Origin: Mactromeris polynyma | Taxonomy: Eukaryota > Mollusca > Bivalvia > Venerida > Mactridae | Length of the DNA stretch: 64,000 bases | Direction: 5' to 3' | Assembly (NCBI GenBank): GCA_032209605.1 | Contig: JASFXZ010000004.1 | Span: 36,118,401-36,182,400, forward strand | Part shown: positions 10,901-25,900 of the stretch, piece by piece | Numbering within the stretch: position 1 is the first letter of the stretch | Layout of the letters: every line of letters begins with the position of its first letter | Made by a program: the position numbers and the translations under genes | The notes under the pieces: model-generated | Seen by the model: only the letters and a program-made list of their open reading frames with translations | Databases searched by the model: none | Told to the model about the DNA's origin: nothing

Positions 10901-13900
10901 GGTCGAGGGATAGACCGCCTGAATCCTGATCGGAAGGTCATGAGTTCGAGCCCCGATATGTGCGAGGTTTGATCACGAACTTCACAATCTATAAATTTGG
11001 TGCAAGTACTGGTTGGTAGCCAGGAAGCAGTCATCGAGAGTTGTTAGTATAAGTAGTAAGACCTTTTTCATAATCAATGTAAAATAAATAAGTTTAAACA
11101 AACAGAGTGTAAACTGAACACCTCACCCTGGCTTGGTGTTTGTAACCACAGTTTGGGTGTTACACATACAATGCTGATATATTATGGATTGTTAATTAAA
11201 TTCCAATCATCCTTCATCTTAATGACCTGGAGAATATATCTGATGTTAAAACAGTTTGGACTCTAGCTATGCTACTGTAACCAGAGTGGTCAAGTCTGAG
11301 GGGAGGACTCTAGCTATGCTACTGTAACCAGAGTGGTCAAGTCTGAGGGGAGGACTCTAGCTATGCTACTGTAACCAGAGTGGTCAAATCTGAGGGGAGG
11401 ACTCTAGCTATGCTACTGTAACCAGAGTGGTCAAGTCTGAGGGAAGGACTCTAGCTATGCTACTGTAACCAGAGTGTTCATGTCTGAGGGGAGGACTCTA
11501 GCTATGCTACTGTAACCAGAGTGTTCATGTCTGAGGGAAGGACTCTAGCTATGCTACTGTAACCAGAGTGGTCAAGTCTGAGGGGAGGACTCTAGCTATG
11601 CTACTGTAACCAGAGTGGTCAAGTCTGAGGGGAGGACTCTAGCTATGCTACTGTAACCAGAGTGGTCAAGTCTGAGGGGAGGACTCTAGCTATGCTACTG
11701 TAACCAGAGTGGTCAAGTCTGAGGGAAGGACTCTAGCTATGCTACTGGAACCAGAGTGTTCATGTCTGAGGGGAGGACTCTAGCTATGCTACTGTAACCA
11801 GAGTGTTCATGTCAGAGGGGAGGACTCTAGCTATGCTACTATAACCAGAGTGTTCATGTCTGAGGGGAGGACTCTAGCTATGCTACTGTAACCAGAGTGG
11901 TCAAGTCTGAGGGAAGGACTCTAGCTATGCTACTGTAACCAGAGTGTTCATGTCTGAGGGGAGGACTCTAGCTATGCTACTGTAACCAGAGTGGTCAAGT
12001 CTGAGGGGAGGACTCTAGCTATGCTACTATAACCAGAGTGTTCATGTCTGAGGGGAGGACTCTAGCTATGCTACTGTAACCAGAGTGGTCAAGTCTGAGG
12101 GGAGGACTCTAGCTATGCTACTGTAACCGAAGTGGTCAAGTCTGAGGGGAGGACTCTAGCTATGCTACTGAAACCAGAGTGGTCAAGTCTGAGGGGAGGA
12201 CTCTAGCTATGCTACTGAAACCAGAGTGGTCAAGTCTGAGGGGAGGACTCTAGCTATGCTACTGAAACCAGAGTGGTCAAGTCTGAGGGGAGGACTCTAG
12301 CTATGCTACTGAAACCAGAGTGGTCAAGTCTGAGGGGAGGACTCTAGCTATGCTACTGAAACCAGAGTGGTCAAGTCTGAGGTGAGGACTCTAGCTATGC
12401 TACTGTAACCAGAGTGGTCAAGTCTGAGGGAAGGACTCTAACTATGCTACTGTAACCAGAGTGGTCAAGTCTGAGGGGAGGACTCTAGCTATGCTACTGT
12501 AACCAGAGTGGTCAAGTCTGAGGGGAGGATTCTAGCTATGCTACTGTAATCAGAGTGGTCAAGTCTGAGGGGAGAACTCTAGCTGTGCTACTGTAACCAG
12601 AGTGGTCAAGTCTGAGGGGAGGACTCTAGCTATGCTACTGTAACCAGAGTGGTCAAGTCTGAGGGGAGGACTAGCTATGCTACTGAAACCACAGTGGTCA
12701 AGTCTGAGGGGAGGACTCTAGCTATGCTACTGAAACCACAGTGGTCAAGTCTGAGGGGAGGACTCTAGCTATGCTACTGAAACCAGAGTGGTCAACTCTG
12801 AGGGGAGGACTCTAGCTATGCTACTGAAACCAGAGTGGTCAAGTCTGAGGGGAGGACTTTAGCTATACTACTGAAACCTGAGTGGTCAAGTCTGAGGAGA
12901 GGAAAGAACAAGAAATACTTGTTTGTAATATTTTGCCTTTGATTTGTCTTCCTGCGCTGTTTCTGCGGGTATGTGAATTTTCCGCAGATTGGCGGATATC
13001 CAGGGATTTCATGGGCATCAGGACCATTTTTGAGATGGACGTAAATCTGAGGAGAGTATTTTGGGGGTTACTAGATTCCATGTGACCTCACATAGAGTCC
13101 AGTCGAATTAGACGTACAGTAAAAAATTTTAAACTGTACCACTGTTTCGGATCTGTTCAGTTACTGTGGCTATTACTGCTAACCAATGGATGATAGTGTT
13201 ACTGAGCTTAACCAATCGTATTGCAGCGTCTTTGTTCAGCTTTGGGAAGGAAAACAAGATGTCGGTAAAATTTTCCTCTTTCTTCAAAATCAACGTGGCA
13301 TCCCAGTTTATGCCGCAATAGATACAAAGAGTAATGGTCATTTCTTGACCCCGATGTTATATTGATGTATTTGTTGATGTAACATTTCCTTTTAATATTA
13401 TATGTTTGTGTTTCAGGATTGCGTGTGGCCTAATTGGTGCCTTATTTATTTTAACTCACCGAAGAATTATTTTATTTACAAGAAAACATAAAAGAATGTC
13501 GGCCTTTTTGCAGAAAAAGTAAGTATGGCATGGAGGAATGTAATTGCTATATTTAGACTTCTACTGATAGTATACATAGATTTAATCTGTCAGTGTACAT
13601 GATAGTTTAGATAAACATGTAATTTCCCGTTCTGTTAAACACTGGCATTTAAACGAGTATTATAATTTTCAGAATAATATCAATTGCGCTACATTAAATT
13701 ATTAAGGCCTGTTACTGAGCTTATCTATTTTCATGGAAATATACCATCCAGAAAAAACTATTACTTTAAAAGAGTACAATTTATTTTCTAGGTTTCTAAT
13801 TGAACTGATCTTATTGTTTTTTTTCAGTCGTTTCATTTACCCTGGCCTAGTTACACTCGTTATAACTTCATGTACATTTCCTCCTGGTCTCGGACAATTT

Positions 13901-16900
13901 TATGCAGGTCAGGTGAGTAGCCGATTTTAGTTTTTGATTTTTGATTTGTAAGTTAACAAATATGTATCAAGTTATACCCTTACAAAAGATGTGTGAAGGC
14001 GCTATGTAGTTGTCATCTAACAGCTGTTCACATGGTGGGTTGTTCGATCACGCTGTCCAGACTTTGCAGACAGTCGTGGTCCCAACTGCTTGCACACTTT
14101 ATAAGGGATTCCTGTGATACATATAAATTATGATTACCAAAATAAATAGATGTGGATGACATAGTTTTCTATGATGGTCCAAGCATAAAAAGATGTACAC
14201 CATTGGCCTTGTGCAAATGTCCAATGACCTTATTTATACATGAAAGTTTGTGGTACAAACTACTTCCTCACTTTAAACGCTTGTGATCAACAAGAAGTGT
14301 AGATGTACATAAATTGTTTAGTCTAAGTGTTAGTTTGAGCTTTGCTTGATTAAGGGCACTAGTTTTTCAGTATTTTTTACTGACAGTTCCAAGGCTGTAA
14401 TTCGCTATATGATTATTGTTTCTGTTTGTGTTATGAATGTTTTATGTTTCCCTTTCCCCTATGCAATTCTGTCACTTTATACAGTGTTCAGACTGTTTCC
14501 TGCCCAATGTTGGCCTATTGTGGCCAGTTGTCTTGAATTGTCCTGTGAGCTTTTCCATCCATTAATTCCCCCCTCCCCTCCTTTTACTGTCCACTTTGAT
14601 ACTCTTAATTATTCCTTATGGTCTGTTGGGCCGTTCCTTGTGCCTCTGTTCCTTAATATGTGTAACGTTTGACCTCCTTAGGTGCGTTATGTTTTGTGGA
14701 TTGTTGTTTTTCCTGAGGTCTGCGTGGGGAGGTATTGTCTTGTGTATGTGGCGTTCCCCGTAGTTACGTATTCTCTCTGTTTTTTTTTTTTCTATGGTAA
14801 ACTGATAGTGTTAGGGTATTAATCACTTTCTATGATAGGTCTAGTTGAAAATTGGCACATCGGTCTTAGAATGAGAACGTATTCTTTGGTCCGTCTTTTA
14901 AATGTTTTCTTATTGTGAAGTGGTAAATTATATTGTTTCTCAAGTGAATTTTTGTGATGGTTGATGTTTTTATCAGGAAGAATTGTAGGTTAAGTAAGCA
15001 TTGTAAATGTGCTTGTGTTGCCCATGAAATTAGGAGAAAGTAACATCCGCAACAAATTGATGACTGAGTGATTTAAGGATTTTCTTGGAGAAACCAAAAT
15101 ATTAAAAACTTCTATGAGTATTAGAGTGTGTAGATTATACATGTGATCACTAGGATTGAATATATTTATACAGTTAACACATAGAAAAGCTGTTGATGAA
15201 TTATTTGGTAACATAACGTGGACGACGGGTCAAGCTGATGATCTGGACGATGAAGAGGTACTCAGCCATTGGAAACATCCGTCTACAAACATATACGTCA
15301 GTCTGGTCCTCTTTATCATAATGAATGTAAGTAGTTGTTTAACATATACGTCAGTCTCGTCCTCTTTATCATAATGAATGTAAGTAGTTGTTTAACATAT
15401 ACGTCAGTCTGGTCCTCTTTATCATAATGAATGTAAGTAGTTGTTTAACATATACGTCAGTCTCGTCCTCTTTATCATAATGAATGTAAGTTGTTGTTTA
15501 ACATATACGTCAGTCTGGTCCTCTTTATCATAATGAATGTAAGTAGTTGTTTAACATATACGTCAGTCTCGTCCTCTTTATCATAATGAATGTAAGTAGT
15601 TGTTTAACATATACGTCAGTCTCGTCCTCTTTATCATAATGAATGTAAGTAGTTGTTTAACATATACGTCAGTCTGGTCCTCTTTATCATAATGAATGTA
15701 AGTAGTTGTTTAACATATACGTCAGTCTCGTCCTCTTTATCATAATGAATGTAAGTAGTTGTTTAACATATACGTCAGTCTCGTCCTCTTTATCATAATG
15801 AATGTAAGTAGTTGTTTAACATATACGTCAGTCTCGTCCTCTTTATCATAATGAATGTAAGTAGTTGTTTAACATATACGTCAGTCTCGTCCTCTTTATC
15901 ATAATGAATGTAAGTAGTTGTTTAACATATACGTCAGTCTCGTCCTCTTTATCATAATGAATGTAAGTAGTTGTTTAACATATACGTCAGTCTGGTCCTC
16001 TTTATCATAATGAATGTAAGTAGTTGTTTAACATATACGTCAGTCTCGTCCTCTTTATCATAATGAATGTAAGTAGTTGTTTAACATATACGTCAGTCTC
16101 GTCCTCTTTATCATAATGAATGTAAGTAGTTGTTTGTTTAATGCATTTTTCGGCACAGCCGTACTAACATGGTTGTGCTATTTGCATATCAGTGTTGTGT
16201 CAATCAGGCTACGTGTCACACAGCTGGTAAGTCTTTCGTTAACCACTAAGGCAATTCCTCTTCAACCGAACAATCCTTGGCGTGGATTGGTTAACGATAA
16301 AGGGTACGTTATCTTACCGAAATTCATTGAATTTCGGTGAATTTTCCGAAATCCATTTTGGATCTGTAGTGACCAGCAATTGTAACATCTCGGCATTTTT
16401 TATGTTGCACAGCAAATGTTTACTTTGAAATTGCGCTGACCATCTTTTTTCAAGATATTTCTTGTTACCAATTCATTTAAATGTACATAGTCTTAATTTT
16501 TTGACAAACTATTCTTAGTGATAAATATGAGAAAATTGGTGGTAAGTTACTTCATATAGATGTACTCTACAACACTGCATTGTCACTTGTATTACATGTT
16601 TCCCAAAACCACAAGTGTCTGATTACAGAATTTTCTATCCTGACCTATGCGCCAAGTTAGGGCTAGCATAGGAAATACCTGTATTGGTGTTTTGCTGTTA
16701 GAGGATTTTTTAAAGAAAAGTTACCATGCTTAACAATGTTTTCAAGTATGTCTTTGTGAAGGCTTTAAAATGCCATTTTCTCAAAATTATTACGTAGCAT
16801 ATTTTGATAGAAAATTAGACTATCTACCTTTAAGCTTAAAATGGGGATGAAAACATCACTGTTTATTTGAATCTTTCTCAAGTACACGTCTTGGGTAAAC

Positions 16901-19900
16901 TTGCATCGCTTTGTCAGGTTTAAACAACTCATGAACTCTAGGTTGAGCGGCCGACTTTTTATTCACTATACAGTCTCTCCCAGTCATTGAGTTGAATGTG
17001 AATTCTCTTTGGGTTCTTCGAAATACTAGTGGTAAGATTTTGGTTACAAATTAACTTTAGATCTTGAATGAATGCATTCTAGTGGTCTTTATACATAAAA
17101 TAATCGGTTAATATTTGCATAAACTAGTGTGGAACGATGACTCAAAATGTTACTCAATTTCTTGATATTGTGAGTGAATATATGCTGCGTGATACATAGC
17201 CTGATTGACATATTATATATGATGATATGTTTATATTACAGTTTTGGATGGCTGCTATATGTAATACATTACCCATACCTGCTGGTGTGTTTGTTCCTGT
17301 GTTCACTATAGGTAAGATGTCTAACTGTTCCTTTATGTGTTAAAGTAATCATCTGAAACGTCTGTATGGTTGTTGACATCAGTGAGAATCTGCTTTTTTT
17401 TCAGAAGTTGTCCTTTGTGTTGACATAAAAGTATTAATTTAAACTCAATTTTCTTGGAGAAATATTCACCAACAAGAGTTTCACAATGTGTTTGAAAAGA
17501 CAACAGTACTGTTTAATACCTGGGGTAGAACGAAGTATGCTGTGCAGTCTGAGCATTATTTAGTAAATATTTAAACAATTTTTAATGAACTGTGCTTATT
17601 GTTGCAGGTGCAGCGTTTGGTCGACTTATAGGAGAGAGTATGGCTGCCTGGTTTCCTAACGGGGTTAAGTCTGGTGATGTGATTCACAAAATTGTTCCCG
17701 GGGGTTATGCTGTTGTAGGTAAGGTTACGTATACAATAATGTATAGAGAGGTTCATGTTAGGGTCATGTGTATATGGGTATGTGATGTGTATCTGCACTC
17801 AAATGATTTTCTAACTGGTCACGTCAAGTATAAATCAAGTAAATTTGTTTATGCGTTCTTACCTTTACCATTTGAAACCCCAACATTTCATGCCTGAATG
17901 TATAATAACATCTGCTTGCCAAGTTTTTTATCAAAATTTGTAAACTGAAATGTTGGGTGGGAAATGAAAGTCATGTTTCAGTGTACATGTTGAATATGTT
18001 ACATACACAGTGGATAGGGATTCTTGGTTAAGTTATAATCTCTAGGTTTCGTGCAGAAAGTCTTGCCATTTCCTTATTTCACTCCCAGAAATCACCATAC
18101 TTAAAACCATTAAATTTCAGGGCTTTTATCAACCATTTTGACATTTGATATTTAAGTAGACATTACTTTCAAAACGTTCTGTCCCTAGATAGGCTAACAG
18201 TTTTATTTTCTGTTTTTATATGCCCAGAACGGGACGTAAAATAGTTTCACCTGTGGCGTATGGGCGGGGACGCGACGTCCACTAAGTTGTTTTGATCAAT
18301 AACTTTAGAAGCATTTGTCCAATCATCACCAATTTGGTCAGGATGTGTATGGGCGTAATATCTCGGCCAAGTTTGATAACCAGACATATTGCTCGAGTCA
18401 CTCAGAAGTTATCAACCTTTCATTATAGAAATTGCCTATGGTCAGATGGTCAGTGCTTTCGTTTTTTTTGAGATTACAGTAATTTTTCAGCAGAATATCA
18501 GTTATGTATGTTGACCTGACCCATGTTTTTGTATATGACAGTGAGTTATAAGCATTGATATATTGGTTGATAGTTTCCCCTGTACGGGGGATTCATACAG
18601 CATACGATACAAGGTGTTCTGTTTCAATTTCCAGGTGCAGCATCATTATCCGGAAGTGTTACCAGAACAATATCTACATCTGTGATAGTGTTTGAACTGA
18701 CCGGTCAGATCTCACACGTTCTACCTGCTGTGGTAAGTATATGTACTTCAGTAGTCATTGTTTAACGATTGTTACATTTCAGAGACTCTAATACTCTCAA
18801 ATTCTTTTCTAATTGGTCACTTTTCACTTTCATTTAATTCTATAAATCAAAATTAGGTCATCAAAACTCTATAATAAGAGTGCTTAGTTTGTGTCGTCAA
18901 CACTTTCATTGAGAAATACTCAAATTCATAACCAACACTACTAAAATACAGATATTGTCATGGAACAGCTCATTATAATGTTTTCTTTCAAATTAAATGA
19001 ACCTTAGAAATTGAAGTGTATCATTTCAAATGAAATTGTTTGCTTGATTCTGCTAGTTACTTGGTTAAATTGGAATATATTCACAATCACTGTGACCACC
19101 ACAGGAAGGACAACTCTGGATAGAACAGGCGTGTGCTTGATTTATGTGAAAATGGCTGAACATGTTGTATGTAGAGCTCAGTTAGGTTACATAATGTAGA
19201 AATCCTTCAATATCCTTTCAGGTTGGAAATGTATTGTTTCAATGTTCAATAATTACTTCGCTGTTTGTTGTAAGTTGTCAATCGCGCAGCTCAAACAGTT
19301 AAAAACACTTTGCTGATAACTTATTATAACCACAGTATGATTTCCTGGAGAAGTCATTAATTGTGATGCAAATCTTTTTTTCTTGTGTCATTATTAACTC
19401 GGACACTAGTATTCTTGATATATATGTATGTGTGTGTATTTTCAGATAGCTGTTTTAATATCAAATGCTGTAGCAAATTTGTTCCAGCCATCATTCTATG
19501 ATAGTATTATCAAACTGAAACGTCTCCCGTACCTTCCAAGTATCGTGTCTTCCAAAGTGGAGTAAGTATCTGCGTCAAACATACTGTACCGTATAAAATC
19601 CATCTTAATATCTGATTATATAGGTAATAACTAAAGTTCTTGTAGTGTATTTGAGTGCTGCTATGGGATTTACAACCTCTTCTGTAAGTGGCGTTATTTC
19701 TAGAAAATGCAACATGTGATGTCACTATTTGCAAGCAGGAAACAATATTTACTCTATATGGTCACTTTGTTTTCATATTGCCATATGGAACAAATATTGC
19801 TTACTGTCGGTACATGATGACTTCAAATATGACATTTTCTGGAAATGACGTCTCTTAAAGAAGAGGTTGGAAATCGTACAGCAGCGCTCATATAGTGTTT

Positions 19901-22900
19901 ATCTTAGGTGTGGCTCAGGATGGACAGACAGAAGGATGGACTGGCATACTAACAATGCCAAAACTATATCCCTCTGCTTCTGTTGGGGTAATGAAATAGG
20001 GGACTTGGTCTTTGTCTTGACCAGGCGGTCCTGGCAAAAGTACTACTAATACGTATTCAGATACGCTGATGATAATGACAACTTGCCTAATGTCAAAACA
20101 GTACAAGTCTCCATGCTGAAAATGTACCATGTGTTGATTGATGAGATTTTAAGTAATTTCCGGCTTAATTTAAACTTAAGAGTGTCAAGCAATACATCTT
20201 TATTACACTGTTTATGCATTGCATAAAAGCATGTAGAGTGATAAAAAGAAATTGTTGGAACTACTTTTTGTTATGTCAGCTTTTGTTACGCACACCATTC
20301 TTTCCATGCATACAGGAGGTCAAGGTAATGTTTTGACGAAAATCAGCTGTTTCTGTAGTTATGTCATAAATAGAATCTTACATTCACGGTCATTTTTATT
20401 GAATATATTAAATGCGTCATCTAAAACCACTCACAGATTCTGTGAATTTACTGGTCTCTGTAAAGGAACTCAGTGATGATGAAGGGATGAACTCGGGCAT
20501 GTCAACACCGGGTTCAAGTAGAGCACCAACCCCGCCACCTCGAGTAGAAATTCTACCTACTCATGGTGTCGAAAGTTTATTAGACGGCAAAGCAAAAGAA
20601 ATTGCAACCAATAAAAACTCAGCAAACTCACATAAGATCCTCTATTTATATTACAGTTCATGGAATGTGTATGTGGAAGAAATCATGGTGAAAGATGTTC
20701 AACTTATATCCTTCATATCTACTTATAAAGAACTCAAAGATTTACTGGATGGGTCACAATTTCGTACATATCCTTTGGTCGATTCAAGAGGTAGGATAGA
20801 CTGAATGGAATAACTATACTATGAGCTGTTTTACCAGAAAATTTCTAATTAGAGGTTATTATACAGGGCTGGTGTGCCTCACGGGGTTATGATGAATTGA
20901 CCATTTGAGCATCGGCTGTCTGTTCAATGTTTCATTTCCAAACGTTGACATTTCCAGCATTAAACAATGACATTGCACCGGAAGTATGCCAGATATTGAA
21001 ACTTGCGACATCCGGAAGTATGCCAAAAAATATTGATATTTGCGACATCCGGAAGTATGCCAAATATTGATATTCAGGCCCATCAGGTCACATGGTCATA
21101 GAAATTGTGAAGATTTGTATCCTTATATAGAATTCTAAACCCCAGCAGCTGTTGAGCTGTAAATCTTCAGTGATATGTTACTCTTGGATTTATGACTTCT
21201 TACTCTTGCAGGGGTGTCAATAAGAGCTGGAGGCCAGTAAAGATAGTAGTAACTTAGGTTAAACATCATCACGTAGCTACTTTTCTTGTATGAATGATCA
21301 TAATGAAAGGGAGTACCCCAAGACACCCACCTACTATTGGTGAATTGCCTTCTACTTCAAGCATTAGTTACACCCCTGTTCGTGTATCAGGCTTTGTTGC
21401 CCACATTTGTCCAACATGCCTGTTGATAGAAATGTTTGTTTTGTCCATTTAGTAAATTATTTGTTTTGAATTGTTTCGTTGTTTGTTCACAGATTCTATG
21501 ATTTTACTGGGCTCTGTAAAACGATTTGAGTTAGAGAGAATTCTTTGGACAAGTCTCAGTGAGGAACAGAAAGTTTGTGTTCCCGGTGATGATGATGAAG
21601 GTATGAACTCCGGCATGTCCACGCCGGGATCAAGTAGACCCCCGACCCCGCCACCTCGAGTAGAAATTATACCTGAACGCTCAAATTCTCGATTCATGGT
21701 GTCGAAAGTTGATGAGGTGGCGAAGCATAAGAAATTACATATACCATCTGTGTCCTCGCTTATTAGATCAGTAAGTTTATATGTTTCTTAAATGATACAG
21801 TAAATGTTTATACAACTGAAAGTGCAGTAAAACCTCAACAATAAGACCACCCTTGGGACCCTTGAAAAACGGTCTAAATATTGAGGTGGTCTTAATATCG
21901 AGGTTGAATGAAGAGAAAAACAGTGAAAATGGACTTGAAAATAATGTTCTTAATTTTGAGGTGATCTTCACCTGTAGCAACTAATTACTTCTCTTCAAGT
22001 GAGGTTTTGCTGTATTGAGTTCTCATAAATGTGTCAAGTTTTCTATACTGAAATATTTCCCTCCATTGACAGACCAGTGCTAGTTCCATTGAAGACATAT
22101 CGGACGCTGACAGAGAAAGGCGTACTTACCATACACTCAATCTACCACTGAGATCTATACTGAAGAAAAACTCCACTAATGGACTCGGCAAACACACAAT
22201 ACCAAAATCTTCCAGCTTCAACGATTTACAAGGTATGGGCGAATAGGTTATTTTGATAATTTATTCAAAGATCATGCATTTTCAGATGTCTACTGTCTCC
22301 ATGTTTAGTACCATAGAGCCTCAATAATAAGACTGCCCTTAGGACCCTTGAATGCTGGTCTAAATATTGAGGTTGAATAAAGAGCAAAACACTAAAAATG
22401 GAAATTGTGTTCTTAATTTTGAAGTGGTCCTATTATTGTGGTGGTCATTTAGTGAGGTTTTACTATATATCTTAATGATTGCTATTTTCTTTTCATTAAG
22501 AACTAGAATGTCTGAATATATTAATGTAAACATTGGTCATTAATTGATTATTTTGTCTCAATAAAACTGATTTGTATAAATTGTCAGCCTATAGACTAGG
22601 GCCTGTCCCTGGTGGTGATGTTCATAGCTTGCCTGATGCATCTTGAAGTACTACAGTCATCTTTGCTAAGCATTGAAGATTTAACTGAGAAACAACTCCT
22701 CCCTGTAATCATTTACTCAAAATATAAACACATACTTAGTTAGGGCTTTTTAATGTCTTGTGGATAGAATTATTTTCTGCACACTAACTAGTTCTCCTAA
22801 CTAAACCAATCTTCTAAAAATGTTCCAATGTGAAATCTAGATCATATTCGACGAGCTTCTTGTTCAGATCAGTATCGCTACAGTTACGTCCCTTAATACG

Positions 22901-25900
22901 GGTCAATATCGCCAAAGTTTCCAGCAGTCCTCAATATCTAGAGTGAATCTGGTTAAAAACTGAACCAAATTATGAAGGTAGAAATTGTCACGTTTTCTGT
23001 GAAATTTTCATATGAATAGGCCAGTTTTCTGAACACACATCATCATTAAATGCCACAGATACCCTAGATGGTGGCCCTTGATGTGTTATAACAACAATTA
23101 ATAACTATCGTATTAACTGACAATTAATGTTTATATTTCAGTTGATATAGACAAACATTTTAGAAAACTTTCCCATCAGCATACAGACAGTATTGCTGAA
23201 GATATACCATTTGTTCTAGATGTAAGTAAACAATTTGTTGGTCATCCTCTGTACCCATGCTATTCATAAAAAATATGATAACCTGGGCAAACTGACTTTA
23301 AAAGTTTCGTATTTAATGAGGTGAAATCCAGCTGCCTGATCGGCTGCGTGACACACACCTCATGCTGTATGCAAATTGCCGAGGAGTTACGGATGAAATT
23401 GCGATCCAATGAGATGGCAGCTTTCAAATTGTGTTAGGCAGGACATCAATAGCTCTGAATAGCCTGGTACGGAGGATGTTTGTTGGTGTACATTGAATCA
23501 GTCTCCTGTTTATATTGCTGTTTGACTCAAGGCTTCTAGTAGATTGGTCCAAGTTTTAGGGTATGCATGGTTTGCTCAGTCAGTGGAGGATATGTCTGCC
23601 GGTGTAGAGGTTCAAAGCTCAATCTCTTGAGGCAAGTTTCATGTTCTCCAGTGTGATTTTGCTTGCCTGGCTGACTCGGTCATTCAACAGTTGACTGCCA
23701 ATCTGGGCCCAGGATAATAACGGATACTTACACTCAGCACTCAGATCACAGATTTTACGGCTTATGAGACTGATAGTGAAAACTGGAGCATGTGAAATGC
23801 ATGAAAATATCAAATGCATTCTGAATTTTCTTTCTGTCCATATTATTCTAGATTTTAGAATGATTATGAGATATGGATGTACTTTTTGGTCTGAATGCCA
23901 CACTCAGACTTAATATTAACTCCTAGATCTAATATTACACTAAGAAAATGGCCACAACGGATAATCAGCACTTATATTACATTATGATATATTTTTCACA
24001 CTCAATATGAGTCACTATCTGACTAATAAGAGTAAATTTAGCAATTTGAGTGCTGAGTGTAAGTATTTTTTATAATCCCGAGCCCTGGTGGTGATAGGTT
24101 CAAACATTGGAAGCGACTTATGTTCTCTGTGACACTTTCACTGAAGATGATACATGCGTATCCAAAGTCATTTGTCCTCACCTCAGATATTGTGGCAATA
24201 TTTTAGTTATGTATGGTGGTCAGTTGATCAAAATCAAACCAGTGTTCCTAGATTACCAGCCAGTACCAACGTGTTCTTCCCTAAACAACTGACAACTTCC
24301 CTGAAAAAATGGCTCAAAACTTGAACACAGCAACTTGATGATGACCATGATACATCTACTGCATTTTGACCTTTGACTTTGAAGTCGTCAGTTGCTAGCC
24401 TAAGATGTTTTGCAGAATAAATGTTTAACGGGAGGTCAACTGATGTGCAGAATTAATGGTTACCGGTAGGTCAATAAATGTGCAGAATTAATGGTTACCG
24501 GTAGGTCAATAAATGTGCAGAATTAATGGTTACCGATAGGTCAATAAATGTGCAGAATTAATGGTTACCGGTAAGTCAATAAATGTGCAGAATTAATGGT
24601 TACCGGTAGGTCAATAAATGTGCAGAATTAATGGTTACTGGTAGGTCAACTGATGTGCAGAATTAATGGTTACCGGTAGGTCAACTGATGTGCAGAAATA
24701 ATGGTTACCGGTAGGTCAACTGTTGTGCAGAATTAATGGTTACCGGTAGGTCAATAAATGTGCAGAATTAATGGTTACCGGTAGGTCAACTGATGTGCAG
24801 AAATAATGGTTACCGGTAGGTCAACTGTTGTGCAGAATTAATGGTAACCGGTAAGTCAACTGATGTGCAGAATTAATAGTTACCGGTAGGTCTACTGATG
24901 TGCAGAATTAATGGTTACCGGTAGGTCAACTGATGTGCAGAATTAATGGATACTGGTAGGTCAACTGATGTGCAGAATTAATAGTTACCGGTAGGTCAAC
25001 TGATGTGCAGAATTAATAGTTACCGGTAGGTCAACTGATGTGCAGAATTAATGGATACTGGTAGGTCAACTGATGTGCAGAATTAATAGTTACAGGTAGG
25101 TCTACTGATGTGCAGAATTAATGGTTACCGGTAGGTCAACTGATGTGCAGAATTAATGGTTACCGGTAGGTCAACTGATGTGCAGAATTAATGGTTACCA
25201 GTAGGTCAACTGATGTGCAGAATTAATGGTTTCTGGTAGGTCAACTGAAGTGCTGGTTTTTATCAAACAGCATTCATGGATATCTTTATCTTTGTTTTAA
25301 ACTGTGACTTTGATGTCCCAGTGTTTTACTTGGTAAATGTGATAGACGATAAAGTTAAGCAGGACTACTGCTTTTATAACCTAATCTTGATGAAGCGGAC
25401 TACAAGAAATAGTGTCAAATCAAATTATATCCACAGATCTACATATTTTCAACTGTTTAATTTGTTTATTTGCAGAAAAGCAACATTCAAGCACTCACGA
25501 AAAAAGTGCAATTGGTAAGTTTTGTATATTTGGTTAATTTATCAAAGCTTTAATTTAACTCAGCTGCTAGAATGTTTGACTGCAAACATTGAAGCCATAG
25601 GTTTGAATGTTTGAAGATATTGAAGAAAAATGGTCTACAAGTTCCACTTCCCTATTTGACTTCAATTTGTTGAATTTGTAATACAATATAAATCTAATAT
25701 ATTTTTCAAAGTATTTGATGTGCATGTTTCTTCATTTTAAAATGAAAGAGGAAACAGCCTAAAGGAATGAAATGAATCAGATTTTTTGTCTGACGTGTAA
25801 CTGGCTGTTATTTTAAACAACACACATTGAGACCAATCATCTGTCTGTGTCTGTATGGGTATGTTATAGAATCCAATACACCGAGGGGGGGGGGGGGTAT

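Noticed and set aside
13733..13930. 65-aa frame taken as a separate small gene
   Set aside because: It is channel exon f with intronic sequence on either side.
14346..14672. 108-aa hydrophobic frame in a channel intron
   Set aside because: No recognised domain and no splice context; it could be a transposon remnant but cannot be supported.
20412..20804. A 130-aa open frame as one large exon
   Set aside because: It joins a decayed copy of exon m, intron sequence and exon l. The acceptor at 20656 and phase from the preceding exon define exon l alone.
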